From contig NZ_LBMN02000019.1 in assembly GCF_001042485.2 (NCBI RefSeq), forward strand, positions 1 to 50,529: a stretch of 50,529 nucleotides of DNA. The letters are read 5' to 3'. The translations under genes and the position numbers were made by a program. Positions within the stretch are counted from its first letter, which is position 1, and every line of letters starts with the position of its first letter. The notes below the pieces were generated by a model. The model did no database searches. It was not told the DNA's origin and saw nothing but the letters and a program-made list of their open reading frames with translations. Shown one piece after another: positions 40,900-50,493 of the stretch. The stretch is from Bacillus paralicheniformis. Its GTDB lineage: Bacteria > Bacillota > Bacilli > Bacillales > Bacillaceae.

Positions 40900-41913
40900 T
40901 CACCTCGCCTGCAGTGTCACCTTCAGGCCGTCGTCCTCTTTTCTCACATCTCCGTCATACAGATGGCAGGCGACAAAATGACCGTCATCGGCTTCTTTTA
41001 AGAGCGGTTTTTTGGCGGCGCAAATGTCCGTCGCGGCGGGACACCTCGTTCTGAACACGCAGCCGCTCGGCGGATCGATCGGACTTGGCAGCTCGCCTTT
41101 CAGTATGATTCGTTTCCGCTTATCTTCCACATCCGGATCGGGAATCGGGATAGCCGATAAAAGCGCCTGGGTGTAAGGATGCAGCGGTTCTTGATAAAGT
41201 CGGCCGCTGTCGGTGATCTCGACCATGTGCCCGAGATACATGACGCCGATCCGGTCGCTGATGTGCTTCACCATGGAAAGATCGTGGGCGATAAATAAAA
41301 ACGTGAGCCCTTTTTCCTTTTGCAGCTTTTTCAAAAGGTTGACGACTTGCGCCTGGACGGAGACATCAAGTGCAGATATCGGCTCATCAGCGACGATAAA
41401 TTCAGGCTCAAGCGCAAGCGCCCTGGCGATGCCGATTCTTTGCCTCTGTCCACCGCTGAACTCATGGGGATAGCGATTGGCAAAGCTTTTGTGCAGGCCG
41501 ACTGCTTCCAGAAGCTCGTCCGCTTTTTCAAGACGCGCCTTTTTCCCTCCGTACAGGCCGTGGATTTCCATGGGCTCTGTCATAATCTCCCTGACCGTTA
41601 GCCGCGGATTTAGTGAAGCATAGGGGTCTTGAAAAATCATTTGAATTTTCCGGTTATACTGGAATGATTCATCATCGCTCAAATTGTGGATGTTTTTCCC
41701 CCGATATGTAACCTCGCCCTCTGTCGGCTGATAAAGGCGCATCAGCACCCTTCCGGAAGTCGACTTGCCGCAGCCCGATTCTCCGACGAGCCCGAACGTC
41801 TCTCCTTCTTTAATATCAAATGAAATGCCGTCGACCGCTTTGACCGTTTTGCCCCTTCCTGCGTCAAAGTGCATTTTCAGACGGCTGACTTTCAATAAAG
41901 CGCCCGTTTGCAT
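40900..41913 (-). CDS. ykfD: Oligopeptide ABC transporter ATP-binding protein YkfD
   Basis: This 337-residue ABC ATPase of the DppF/OppF type drives peptide import. Walker A is GESGCGKST, the signature is FSGGQRQRIGIARAL, Walker B is EFIVADEP, and the switch His is in FIAHDLS. The C-terminal oligopeptide-ABC domain has CVFRTRCP with conserved Cys residues. The start at 41913 follows GGGGGA; the open frame upstream lies within ykfC. It supplies the second ATPase of the Dpp system, the first being DppD. Confidence 0.94.
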   Translation of the reverse strand: MQTGALLKVSRLKMHFDAGRGKTVKAVDGISFDIKEGETFGLVGESGCGKSTSGRVLMRLYQPTEGEVTYRGKNIHNLSDDESFQYNRKIQMIFQDPYASLNPRLTVREIMTEPMEIHGLYGGKKARLEKADELLEAVGLHKSFANRYPHEFSGGQRQRIGIARALALEPEFIVADEPISALDVSVQAQVVNLLKKLQKEKGLTFLFIAHDLSMVKHISDRIGVMYLGHMVEITDSGRLYQEPLHPYTQALLSAIPIPDPDVEDKRKRIILKGELPSPIDPPSGCVFRTRCPAATDICAAKKPLLKEADDGHFVACHLYDGDVRKEDDGLKVTLQAR

Positions 41914-41932
41914 GCCAATCCCCCCGTTCGAA

Positions 41933-42820
41933 TTAAAAATAGCGCCTGATGGCACACAGCTCTTTTTCATAAATTGTGCCTTTAAGAGGTATGACCTCAA
42001 TCGATTTTCCCGTTTTTGGAGAGTGAAGCATCTCTCCGTTTCCGCGGTAAATGCCGACATGGTGAACCCGCCCTTTGCCTTCTTCATATGCGAAAAACAG
42101 TAGATCGCCCCGCTTCGGGCTGCTGAAGGACACCTCTTCTCCGCCGTTCGCCTGATCGCCGGCATCGCGGGGCGCTGAGCGGCCGTTCGCCTTCAGCATA
42201 TTGAAGACAAATCCTGAGCAGTCGTAGCCAAAACCGCTCATTCCTCCCCAAAGATAGGGCAGGTTCAAAAACGCCTCACCGGTTTGAACGATGTCGTCTC
42301 CGCTGCCTTTTACAGGTGTTTCGATATCCGCATCTTCTTTTTTCAGCCATCTGCGGCCGAGCGGTGTATCAACCTCAAACCAGATACCGTCCGAAGACAA
42401 AACGGGCAGCTTAGTGAGAAAGCTCAACTCAAGAACTTTCATTTTCTTGTCATCATATAGAAAAGCCGTCGGTTTTTGAATGACGGCGCTTGTCTCAGAC
42501 TTCGCCGGGCTTTTTTCGACCAGGCATTCCTTTGGTATCCAGCCCGGGTAGCCGCGGGCATCTTTTGCAGACGGCTGCCCGGGAATGATGACGAACGCCC
42601 AGTCTCCCCGCTCTTTTATAAGCTGCACATCTTCTCCGAAAAGCACCTGTGTTTGAACAAGGTTTGCCGTACACAGCTCAAGACGCTCATCGAAGGACAA
42701 TGCGTCAAGCCAGCTTCTCACATGTACGGGATTTGACAGCATCAACCGGTCAATGCGGCGCGGTGCTTCCGGACTGGTCCAGACATTGGCGACCGAGACG
42801 GCTGTCGTATAAAGGCTCAT
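41933..42820 (-). CDS. ykfC: Gamma-D-glutamyl-L-diamino acid endopeptidase YkfC (NlpC/P60)
   Basis: This 295-residue cysteine peptidase cuts the D-Glu/diaminopimelate bond of murein peptides, recycling cell-wall material. Two SH3-like domains (about 1-165) precede the NlpC/P60 domain with catalytic Cys in GYDCSGFV, His in VHHVGIY and a third polar residue after it. No signal peptide is seen, in line with a cytoplasmic role. GAGGGGGAAG precedes the ATG at 42820. It belongs to the dpp-ykf operon. Confidence 0.94.
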   Translation of the reverse strand: MSLYTTAVSVANVWTSPEAPRRIDRLMLSNPVHVRSWLDALSFDERLELCTANLVQTQVLFGEDVQLIKERGDWAFVIIPGQPSAKDARGYPGWIPKECLVEKSPAKSETSAVIQKPTAFLYDDKKMKVLELSFLTKLPVLSSDGIWFEVDTPLGRRWLKKEDADIETPVKGSGDDIVQTGEAFLNLPYLWGGMSGFGYDCSGFVFNMLKANGRSAPRDAGDQANGGEEVSFSSPKRGDLLFFAYEEGKGRVHHVGIYRGNGEMLHSPKTGKSIEVIPLKGTIYEKELCAIRRYF

Positions 42821-42834
42821 TCGTCTTCCCCCTC

Positions 42835-43914
42835 TCAATGGTTGACTTTCGTGATACCGAGTCCGGGAGCATCCGGTATCGTGATCGTTCCTCCGTGATA
42901 GCGGATGCCGCCTTCAACAATATCCTCCTTCAGCATGAGCGGCGCATCAAAATCGAATTTTGTCACATTTTTCTGGCTTGCTGCGAAGTGGACGGCTGCT
43001 GTGATACCGACCCTTGTCTCGATCATGCTTCCGGCCATGCATTCCACTCCGCACGCTTCTGCCATGGCGTTGATCTTCAGCGCCTGGCGGATGCCGCCCG
43101 CTTTCATCAGTTTAATATTGATGAGATCGGCGCTTCTCGTTTTCAGCACGTGAAAAGCATCCCTTGGGGTAAACACGCTTTCGTCCGCCATAATTGGCGT
43201 ATCGACGGCATCTGTCACCTGTTTCAAGCCTTCGAGATCGCACCGGTGGACCGGCTGTTCGACAAGCTCGATCGAAAGCCCCTCATCCTCCATTTTCCGA
43301 ATCGCTTTGACAGCCTGTTTCGCCGTCCAGCCTTGATTGGCGTCCACGCGGATCCGGACAGCGGCACCCGCTTGTTTGCGGATTTCCCTGATTCGTTCGA
43401 GGTCTGTTGCCATGTCGTTTTTTCCAACCTTAATTTTGAGCGTACGAAACCCTTCTTTTACATAACGGGCCGCGTCTTTCCCCATTTCTTCCGGGTCATT
43501 GACGCTGACGGTAAAATCCGTCTCGATCTCCCGCCTGTATCCGCCCAGCAATTGATACAGGGGAAGACCGCAAAGCTGAGCCAAGCAATCGTAGACGGCT
43601 GTTTCTACAGCAGCCTTTGCGCTTGTATTTCCAACAATCAGCTTGTCGATATCATGAAATATCGCCTCCGTCATTCGCAAGTTGCGCCCTGAGAGCGCCG
43701 GTGCGAATATCGTGTTGACTGCCCCCTCAATACTGTCAAGCGTCTCACCGGTAATAACGGCAGTCGGAGGCGCTTCGCCCCAGCCTGTCATCCCGTTTTC
43801 AGCCGTTAGTTTGACAATGACGGCTTCTGCGGTGCGGACGGTTCGAAGCGCCGTTTTAAACGGCTTTTTCAGCGGCACGGCGATGCGGTTTGTCGTCATT
43901 TCGGCAATCTTCAT
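42835..43914 (-). CDS. ykfB: L-Ala-D/L-Glu epimerase
   Basis: This 359-residue enolase-superfamily enzyme (muconate-lactonising subgroup) turns L-Ala-D-Glu from murein into L-Ala-L-Glu. Catalytic Lys pair region FRTLKIKVGK, metal ligands in RVDANQGW, ELVEQP and IMADES, and second-face Lys in LINIKLMKAGG are all present. The capping domain occupies about 1-125. AGGAGG precedes the ATG. It follows ykfA by 18 bases and acts on the product of YkfA/YkfC. Confidence 0.95.
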   Translation of the reverse strand: MKIAEMTTNRIAVPLKKPFKTALRTVRTAEAVIVKLTAENGMTGWGEAPPTAVITGETLDSIEGAVNTIFAPALSGRNLRMTEAIFHDIDKLIVGNTSAKAAVETAVYDCLAQLCGLPLYQLLGGYRREIETDFTVSVNDPEEMGKDAARYVKEGFRTLKIKVGKNDMATDLERIREIRKQAGAAVRIRVDANQGWTAKQAVKAIRKMEDEGLSIELVEQPVHRCDLEGLKQVTDAVDTPIMADESVFTPRDAFHVLKTRSADLINIKLMKAGGIRQALKINAMAEACGVECMAGSMIETRVGITAAVHFAASQKNVTKFDFDAPLMLKEDIVEGGIRYHGGTITIPDAPGLGITKVNH

Positions 43915-43932
43915 GGCAGCCTCCTTTTTCCA

Positions 43933-44865
43933 TCAAGAAATTCCCGGATCGATAGTAAGCTGTTTTTTGTCGGCGTCAAGGACGGCTTGCACCCCCACCG
44001 GAACGGCGATATTCGGTGAACAATGGCCGATGTTAAAGCCTGACAGCGCCGGTTTTCCTGCAGCGGCGATATAATCTTGGAAAACTTCTTTTAATGTGAG
44101 TGACTCACCGCGTTTTTTCGGGATGCAGTTATGAAAATCGCACAGCAGGATGCCGGCGGCGTCCGATAATTTCCCGGCCATGTTCAATTGATTCAGCATC
44201 CGGTCGATTCGGTAAGGCTCTTCATCGACATCCTCGATAAACAAAAGCTTTCCTTTCGTATCAATTTCATAAGGCGTACCGAGCGTCGTCACCAGAAGAG
44301 CAAGGTTTCCGCCGACGAGCTCCCCTTTCGCCGCACCGTTTCCGAGCGTTTCCAACGGCGACAGCTCTTCTGTATAGGTGAGCGTCATTTTTTGAAACAG
44401 CTGCCGGAAGGAGCGCCGGGTGAGCGGATGCACGTCTTCTTTGCCGATGTCCGAACTGAGCATCGGACCGTGAAATGTAATAAGTCCGGTGTTTTGCCTG
44501 ATCGCTGTATGTAAAAAAGTGATATCTGAATAGCCCCAAAAAATTTTCGGGCGGCTCTTGATGAGACGGTAGTCAATTTTCTCGACAATCCGCGCTGTGC
44601 CATAACCTCCGCAGGCACAGATGACAGCTTTGACCGAACGGTCTTCAAACATGTCATGCAGATCCTCCAGGCGCTCTTCATCGCTCCCCGCCAAATAGCC
44701 GTGTCTTTCAGCGGCCGAGCGTCCCACTTTGACTTCAAGCCCGAGCTCTTTTAAAAACCGGACGGCGCGGTCAAGCTTTTCTGGGACGGGCGGACTAGCC
44801 GGCGCAATCACACCGACCGTATCTCCCTGCATTAATCTTTGAGGCGCAATATTCAACTGAGACAT
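43933..44865 (-). CDS. ykfA: Murein LD-carboxypeptidase YkfA (S66 family)
   Basis: This 310-residue serine peptidase of the LdcA/MccF family removes the terminal D-Ala from murein tetrapeptides or trims related peptides. The nucleophile Ser113 is in WGYSDIT; Glu in FIEDVDEEPYRIDRML and the C-terminal His in FNIGHCSPN complete the triad. No signal peptide is present, so it acts in the cytoplasm on imported peptides. AAGGGGG lies upstream. It is separated from dppE by a G/C-rich hairpin. Confidence 0.93.
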   Translation of the reverse strand: MSQLNIAPQRLMQGDTVGVIAPASPPVPEKLDRAVRFLKELGLEVKVGRSAAERHGYLAGSDEERLEDLHDMFEDRSVKAVICACGGYGTARIVEKIDYRLIKSRPKIFWGYSDITFLHTAIRQNTGLITFHGPMLSSDIGKEDVHPLTRRSFRQLFQKMTLTYTEELSPLETLGNGAAKGELVGGNLALLVTTLGTPYEIDTKGKLLFIEDVDEEPYRIDRMLNQLNMAGKLSDAAGILLCDFHNCIPKKRGESLTLKEVFQDYIAAAGKPALSGFNIGHCSPNIAVPVGVQAVLDADKKQLTIDPGIS

Positions 44866-44880
44866 CCCCCTTTATGAAAA

Positions 44881-44930
44881 GTCCGCCCGCCTCTGTGCGG
44901 TGGCGGGCACAAAGAAAGTGGCAGACGGAC
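44881..44930 (-). promoter_or_regulatory. Intercistronic hairpin between ykfA and dppE
   Basis: GCCCGCC (44885-44891) pairs with GGCGGGC (44902-44908), and outer GTCCG pairs with CGGAC at 44926-44930. No T-run follows, so it is more likely an mRNA-stabilising or partial attenuation element after dppE than a full terminator. Confidence 0.6.
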
Positions 44931-44938
44931 AAGTTTGA

Positions 44939-46564
44939 TCATGACGTTTTTTCGGCCCATTTCAGTTCAATGTAGCCGACCGGATGACGGACGATGCCTT
45001 TCACATTCTCCTTTTCCAAATGGACTTGATTGTAGAAGTGGATCGGTATGATCGGCATCCCTTCAAACAGCAGTTCTTCAGCCTGATGCAGCAGCTCTGT
45101 GCGCTTTTCTTCATCAGCTTCATTTTTCGCCGCCTTGATCAGCTCGTCATACTCTGAATTGCTCCAGCCTGTTCTGTTCATTGCGTTGCCCGTTTGAAAG
45201 CTTTCCAGGAAGTTGATCGGGTCCGCATAATCAGCCAGAAAAGAGCTTTGGGAAAATTGAAATTTGAGCGCCTTCTGTTCTTCAAGGAATGTGTTCCATT
45301 CCATATTGGCGAGCTTCACATCGACGCCGAGCGTACTTTTCAGCTTCTGCTGAATCGCTTCCGCCATTTTTTTATGCTCCGGTTTTGTGCTGTATGTCAG
45401 CGTAACGGCGGGCAGCTTTTCGTAGTTTTCTTCCTTCATGCCTTTTTCGAGCAGCTGCTTCGCTTCATCGGCGTCATATTTGAGCAAATCGCCGCCTTCC
45501 TCGCGAAAATCCTTGCCGTTCGGCCCTTTGATTCCCGGAGACACAAACCCGCGGGCCGGTTTTTCACCGTTTTTTGTGACATAATCGACGATTTCCTGCT
45601 GATCGACGGCCATCGCAAACGCTTTTCTGATCTTTTCATTCTGGAACGGTTCTTTATTGACATTGAACCTGTAATAGTAAAGACCTGCCTGATCGAACAC
45701 CTTCACCTCGTCAGAACCCATCAGCTTCTCGCTCATTTCAGCCGGGACATAAGCCGTATCAAGCTCATTCGACTCGAACATTTGGTAGTCGGTATTTCTG
45801 TCATCGACCATCGCCCATGTCACTTTATCAAGCTTCACAGTATCCCGGTCCCAATACGTATCGCTCTTTACCATCGTAAAGCTTTCATCATGCTTCCATT
45901 CTGTCAGTTTAAACGGACCGTTGCCGACGAATGTAGCAGCTTCTTCATGCCATTTCGGATTTTTTTCGGCGATTTTCTGAGGAACCGGGAAAAAAGCCGG
46001 ATTGGCTACAATGCTTAAAAACGACTGCTGCGGACTTTCGAGCGTCACCTTAAGCGTTTTTTCATCCTCCGCTTTGACTTTGACATCATCTTTCGCACCT
46101 TTTCCGCTGTTAAAGGCCTCGCCGCCTTCGATAAAGTAGCCTAAAAACGCGGCTGAGGAGCCCGTTTTCGGATCGAGCAGACGTTTCCACGCATATTCAA
46201 AGTCCCCAGCGGTTAAAGGGTCTCCGTTCGACCATTTGGCATCATCACGGATTGTAAAAGTATATGTTTTCCCATCGTCGGAAATGTTCCACTTTTCGGC
46301 GGACGCCGCTTCCGGTTCATGGTCTGCGCCAAGCCTAGTCAAACCTTCCATCAGATTGTTCAGCGCCTGCCATGAGACATTATTAAAGCCGATCGGCGGA
46401 TCGAAAGATGTCGGTTCATTTTCATTGTTCAGCCTCAGGACCTGTTCTCCAGCCGTTTCTTTCGCTTTCTTCTTCGTTTCCTGCCCAGCCTGTTCATTTG
46501 CCGTACATCCGAACAGCAGAATGACCGCAAATGCGGCAGCCAATACGCTCGCTAGCCTTTTCAT
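44939..46564 (-). CDS. dppE: Dipeptide/murein peptide-binding lipoprotein DppE
   Basis: This 541-residue solute-binding protein of the SBP_bac_5 family captures peptides outside the cell. A signal peptide with lipobox LFGC (near residue 21) anchors it. The family motif KWSNGDPLTAGDFEYAWKRL is near residue 100. GGGGGGA lies 5 to 8 bases before ATG 46564. Its ABC partners are DppB, DppC, DppD and YkfD. The hairpin after it may raise its transcript level relative to ykf. Confidence 0.95.
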   Translation of the reverse strand: MKRLASVLAAAFAVILLFGCTANEQAGQETKKKAKETAGEQVLRLNNENEPTSFDPPIGFNNVSWQALNNLMEGLTRLGADHEPEAASAEKWNISDDGKTYTFTIRDDAKWSNGDPLTAGDFEYAWKRLLDPKTGSSAAFLGYFIEGGEAFNSGKGAKDDVKVKAEDEKTLKVTLESPQQSFLSIVANPAFFPVPQKIAEKNPKWHEEAATFVGNGPFKLTEWKHDESFTMVKSDTYWDRDTVKLDKVTWAMVDDRNTDYQMFESNELDTAYVPAEMSEKLMGSDEVKVFDQAGLYYYRFNVNKEPFQNEKIRKAFAMAVDQQEIVDYVTKNGEKPARGFVSPGIKGPNGKDFREEGGDLLKYDADEAKQLLEKGMKEENYEKLPAVTLTYSTKPEHKKMAEAIQQKLKSTLGVDVKLANMEWNTFLEEQKALKFQFSQSSFLADYADPINFLESFQTGNAMNRTGWSNSEYDELIKAAKNEADEEKRTELLHQAEELLFEGMPIIPIHFYNQVHLEKENVKGIVRHPVGYIELKWAEKTS

Positions 46565-46595
46565 CAAATCCCCCCATTAAAAATCGATTTCATGA

Positions 46596-47594
46596 TTATG
46601 TCGTCAGTAGAGCCCGTTTCGCCCTTTCATCCTGAAGCCAGCAGCACACACGATGCCCCGCCGAGACTTCTGCAACGGCAGGATAAACCCTGCTGCACAC
46701 TTCCATTGCATAGGAACAGCGCGCCGTAAACGGACACCCTTCAGGCGGAGAAAACAAGTCCGGCGGCGTCCCGTCAATCGGAACGAGATCCGCACCTTCG
46801 AGGTCAAGCCTCGGAACAGAATGCAGCAAGCCTTTTGTATACGGGTGCTGCGGACGGTAAAAAATATCCCTCCTCGCTCCCGTTTCCGCTATTTTCCCGG
46901 CGTACATCACGGCGATTCTGTCCGCCGTCTGTGCGACTACGCCTAAATCATGGGTGATTAAAATGATGGATACACCGGTTTTCCGCTGAATGTCTTTAAA
47001 CAGCTCAAGAATTTGCGCCTGAATGGTAACATCAAGCGCGGTCGTCGGTTCATCCGCAATCAGAATCTCCGGTTCACAGATGAGCGCCATGGCGATAACG
47101 ATCCGCTGCCTCATCCCGCCGCTGAATTGATGCGGATACTGCCTCAAACGCTCTTGCGGATTCGGAATCCCGACGAGCTCAAGCATCGAAATGACCGCTT
47201 TTCGAGCGTCTGTTTTAGATACGGGCCGATGTTCCAACAGCGCTTCTGTGAGCTGGTCTCCGACGGTCAAGGTCGGATTCAAGGCCGTCATCGGATCCTG
47301 GAAGATCATTGAGATTTCGGCCCCTCTGATCTTTCTCATCTCTTTTTCGGACAGATGGCGCAAGTCTTTTCCCTTAAAGCGGATCAGACCGTCTGTGATC
47401 GTTGCCGAAAACTTCGGCAAAAGCCGCATGATGCTTTGCGATGTCACGCTTTTTCCGCATCCCGACTCGCCGACAATCGCAAACGTCTCCCCCTCATATA
47501 ACTCAAAGCTCACGCCGCGGACAGCTTTAACCGTGCCGCCGTATGTCGTAAATGAAACATGCAGATTCTCGACTTCCAATACTTTTTTCCGCAA
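46596..47594 (-). CDS. dppD: Dipeptide ABC transporter ATP-binding protein DppD
   Basis: This 332-residue ABC ATPase has Walker A GESGCGKS, signature FSGGMRQRIVIAMAL, Walker B EILIADEP and switch His in LITHDLG. The C-terminal oligopeptide domain has CPFTARCSYAMEVC. The start is TTG at 47594, 9 bases after GAGGAGG; a nearby ATG is out of frame. Its start lies 6 bases after the dppC stop. Confidence 0.95.
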   Translation of the reverse strand: MRKKVLEVENLHVSFTTYGGTVKAVRGVSFELYEGETFAIVGESGCGKSVTSQSIMRLLPKFSATITDGLIRFKGKDLRHLSEKEMRKIRGAEISMIFQDPMTALNPTLTVGDQLTEALLEHRPVSKTDARKAVISMLELVGIPNPQERLRQYPHQFSGGMRQRIVIAMALICEPEILIADEPTTALDVTIQAQILELFKDIQRKTGVSIILITHDLGVVAQTADRIAVMYAGKIAETGARRDIFYRPQHPYTKGLLHSVPRLDLEGADLVPIDGTPPDLFSPPEGCPFTARCSYAMEVCSRVYPAVAEVSAGHRVCCWLQDERAKRALLTT

Positions 47595-47600
47595 AATACA

Positions 47601-48560
47601 TTACCTCCTCAGCTTCGGATCTAACGCATCCTGCAGCCCGTCTCCAACGACATTAAATGCGAACATTGTTAATGAAATAAAGAAAGCGGGAAAAAACAGC
47701 CGCCACCAATGTCCCGATAAGATCACCGGAAGGCCGTCGTTCGCCATGACACCCCAGCTCGCAAACGGCGCTTGAATGCCCAAACCGAGGAAACTGAGAA
47801 ACGCTTCGGCAAAAATAGCCGACGGCACCGTCAAGGTCATCTGGACGATGATCGCTCCCATCATGTTCGGAAGGAGATTCCGCCTGATGATCCTTACCGT
47901 TTTCGCTCCGAAGGTTTTGGATGCGAGAACATGCTCATCATGCTTCACCTTCAAAACCTGACCCCTGACGATCCGCGCCATGCCGACCCAGCCGGTGACG
48001 GTCAGCGCCACGATGATTGTCCCGAGTCCAGGACCCATCATGACCATGAGAAGAATGACGACCAATAAATAAGGCAGTCCGTGCAGCACTTCGATGACCC
48101 GCATCATGACGTGGTCTGTTTTGCCGCCTTTATAGCCGGAGATGCCGCCATAGATGACGCCGATTGCAAAATCGATCAAAGCCGCCATCACGCCGACAAA
48201 AAGTGAAATCCTCGCTCCGTACCACGTTCTTGTAAACACATCGCGTCCGAGCTCATCGGTTCCGAACCAATGCTCCGCCGACGGAGGCAGGTTTTGCTCG
48301 GAAAGCGTCTGCTGGGTGACGCTGTGCGGAGAAAGAACCGGTCCGAGAACAGCCATGATGAACAGGAAGATTAACACGCTCAATCCCGCCATCGCCAGCT
48401 TGTTTTTCCGTAAAATCCGCCAGGCGTTCTGCCAGTATGACAGGCTCGGCCTTGCGACGGATTCACGCTCATCCTGCTTTTGTTTCAGCGGGGCAAACCA
48501 TTCAACAGGGATATCACTGCCTGAAGACGCTTCGTTTTCTGTGCGGACTGGAAGGCTCAT
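47601..48560 (-). CDS. dppC: Dipeptide ABC transporter permease DppC
   Basis: This 319-residue permease has one N-terminal helix, the periplasmic-side loop HWFGTDELGRDVFTR typical of DppC/OppC, then five more helices. The EAA-type loop GAKTVRIIRRNLLPN contacts the ATPase. The start at 48560 follows AAAGGGTGAG, and upstream open frame lies within dppB. It forms the channel with DppB. Confidence 0.95.
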   Translation of the reverse strand: MSLPVRTENEASSGSDIPVEWFAPLKQKQDERESVARPSLSYWQNAWRILRKNKLAMAGLSVLIFLFIMAVLGPVLSPHSVTQQTLSEQNLPPSAEHWFGTDELGRDVFTRTWYGARISLFVGVMAALIDFAIGVIYGGISGYKGGKTDHVMMRVIEVLHGLPYLLVVILLMVMMGPGLGTIIVALTVTGWVGMARIVRGQVLKVKHDEHVLASKTFGAKTVRIIRRNLLPNMMGAIIVQMTLTVPSAIFAEAFLSFLGLGIQAPFASWGVMANDGLPVILSGHWWRLFFPAFFISLTMFAFNVVGDGLQDALDPKLRR

Positions 48561-48564
48561 AAGC

Positions 48565-49491
48565 TCACCCTTTCTTATGCAGTTTAATACGCGGATCCAG
48601 GATTCCGTAGGCCATGTCGACAAGAAACAACATGATGATGAGGATGATGCTGTAAAAAACGGTGGTGCCCATAATCACGGGGTAATCGCGGGAGTTGATG
48701 CTTTCAACAAAATATTTTCCCATGCCGGGAATCGCAAAGATTTTTTCGATGACGAAGCTTCCCGTTAAAATCGCAGCGGTAAGCGTCCCGAGAATCGTTA
48801 CAACAGGCATAAGGGCGTTTTTCAAGGCGTGCTTCATGACAATTTTAAAAGGGGAAAGCCCTTTAGCCCGGGCCGTTCGGATATAATCCTGTGTCAGCAC
48901 TTCGATCATGCTGGAGCGGGTCAGCCTTGCGATAATCGCCAGCGGTCCCATCGCCAAAGCAGCAGTCGGAAGCACCATATGAAGCGGGCTCGTCCATGTC
49001 GACGGAGGGAATATGTTCCAATTGACGGCAAATTGCTGTATCAGCAAGGTCGCCATAATAAAGTTGGGAACCGAAATGCCGAGAACGGCAATGGTCATCG
49101 CTATATAGTCGATGATGCCGTTTTGCCGCAGCGCCGCAAAGATTCCGAGTGCGATCCCGGAAATGACCGCGACAATAAGCGCCGTCATCCCCAGCTCAAA
49201 CGAAACAGGGAACCCTCTTGACAGCAAATCGTTTACGCTTTGCGAAGGCTGCTTAATCGACGGTCCGAAATCAAAGGTAACGATCGACTTTACATAATAC
49301 AAATATTGAACAAAGAGAGGCTCATCCAGCTGGTAGTAAGCCTCAAGGTTGCGCTGAACCGCTTCATTCGTGTTTCTTTCTTCATTGAAGGGAGAGCCCG
49401 GAATCACTTTCATCATCACAAAGGTCAATGTCGTGATCACCAAAATGGTCGCCAGCATCGACAGGAGCCGCTTCATGATGTAACCCGCCAT
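48565..49491 (-). CDS. dppB: Dipeptide ABC transporter permease DppB
   Basis: This 308-residue permease has six helices and the ATPase-contacting loop RTARAKGLSPFKIVMKHALK. The start at 49491 (MAGYIMKRL) aligns with the B. subtilis start and sits 7 bases after AAGGTGG; an ATG two codons earlier is too close. Four bases separate its stop from the dppC start. Confidence 0.95.
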   Translation of the reverse strand: MAGYIMKRLLSMLATILVITTLTFVMMKVIPGSPFNEERNTNEAVQRNLEAYYQLDEPLFVQYLYYVKSIVTFDFGPSIKQPSQSVNDLLSRGFPVSFELGMTALIVAVISGIALGIFAALRQNGIIDYIAMTIAVLGISVPNFIMATLLIQQFAVNWNIFPPSTWTSPLHMVLPTAALAMGPLAIIARLTRSSMIEVLTQDYIRTARAKGLSPFKIVMKHALKNALMPVVTILGTLTAAILTGSFVIEKIFAIPGMGKYFVESINSRDYPVIMGTTVFYSIILIIMLFLVDMAYGILDPRIKLHKKG

Positions 49492-49506
49492 TTTCATCCC
49501 ACCTTC

Positions 49507-50331
49507 CTAGGAGAATGTCGTTCTCATCGCAAGCTCGGTCATGACAAGCATCGCTTGATAGGCTTCTAGAATGTCTTTCGCTTGATAGCGGACAGTCGTC
49601 GTTTGCGGTTCGATTTCAGCACCCGGCATCAGACTCGCCCACTCGGCTTGGCCGTAATTGGCAAATTCTATCCGCAGCACCGGCTTGTCCGGAGGCGTGA
49701 GCGACTTGACTTGACGGCGGTTTTGAATCGCATATGCCGTCCGTTCTCTTAAAAGCCGCCCCGCTTTCTCCGGTGTCAGGCATCTGACCGCCGAACGGGA
49801 GATCGTTTCCTTGACGGCTGCTGTCGTTACGTTCGGAATCAGCTCCTCCGCCTCAACTGCCGCCTCGCTGTCACCGGCAACCATGATAACCGGGACGCCG
49901 TAATAACCGGCAACATAAGCGTTAAACCCTAGCTCGCCCACCGCCTGATCGTTTATGTAAAAATGTCTGACGCCGAAAATCATGCTGTGTGACATCACGC
50001 CTCTCATCGACGCTCTTGCATGGTAGCCGACGAACACGGCTCCATCGCATGTATCGTCAAGACCCTGAACCATCGAAAACGGCTTGACATCTCCCGAAAT
50101 GAGCTGCGCTTCAGGATGAAGCCGCTCAATTAACAGGTTGTTCATTTTAGAGTGGCTGTCATTGACAAGCACCTCTCTGCATCCGCTTTTGAACGCTTCG
50201 TCAATCACATGATTGGCCTCGTCCGTCATGATCTTCCGGCCTCTTTCATAGTTCAGCTTGCTTGAATCGACGAACGTATCATCCGGAAGCCCGGAAATTC
50301 CCTCCATATCAACAGACAGATAAAGCTTCAC
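49507..50331 (-). CDS. dppA: D-aminopeptidase DppA
   Basis: This 274-residue zinc peptidase releases N-terminal D-amino acids, notably from D-Ala-D-Ala. It has the SxDxEG motif (Ser6, Asp8, Glu10) and metal/catalytic residues His60, His104, His115 and Glu133, as in B. subtilis DppA, which forms a decameric ring. AAGGGG lies upstream of the ATG. It is the first gene of the dpp-ykf operon, made on nutrient limitation under CodY and AbrB control in B. subtilis. Confidence 0.96.
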   Translation of the reverse strand: MKLYLSVDMEGISGLPDDTFVDSSKLNYERGRKIMTDEANHVIDEAFKSGCREVLVNDSHSKMNNLLIERLHPEAQLISGDVKPFSMVQGLDDTCDGAVFVGYHARASMRGVMSHSMIFGVRHFYINDQAVGELGFNAYVAGYYGVPVIMVAGDSEAAVEAEELIPNVTTAAVKETISRSAVRCLTPEKAGRLLRERTAYAIQNRRQVKSLTPPDKPVLRIEFANYGQAEWASLMPGAEIEPQTTTVRYQAKDILEAYQAMLVMTELAMRTTFS

Positions 50332-50371
50332 AAAAAACCACCCCTTATGAAAAACGTCTCAAATTTTTTAT

Positions 50372-50386
50372 TATTTTGGGAATATT
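50372..50386. promoter_or_regulatory. Candidate CodY box at the dppA start region
   Basis: The 15-mer here (minus strand AATATTCCCAAAATA) matches AATTTTCWGAAAATT with about four mismatches. It lies just downstream of the promoter. The surrounding 50360-50470 is very A/T-rich and may hold further CodY or AbrB contacts. Confidence 0.4.
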
Positions 50387-50393
50387 CTAACAA

Positions 50394-50422
50394 ATTATAT
50401 TAGAATTTTAATAGAAATGCAA
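50394..50422 (-). promoter_or_regulatory. Promoter of the dpp-ykf operon
   Basis: TTGCAT (50422-50417) and TATAAT (50399-50394) are 17 bases apart. The transcript would start about 55 bases before the dppA ATG. Confidence 0.78.
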
Positions 50423-50493
50423 TAACCATTGGTAATTTTAGAAATTTAATATAAAATTGGAATTTTGATGAATGTTGTCGAATGCAAATAAAA

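Noticed and set aside
41914..42165. Extended ykfD reading frame (84 extra residues)
   Set aside because: It lies within ykfC in another frame. The ABC domain starts normally at 41913 with a strong RBS.
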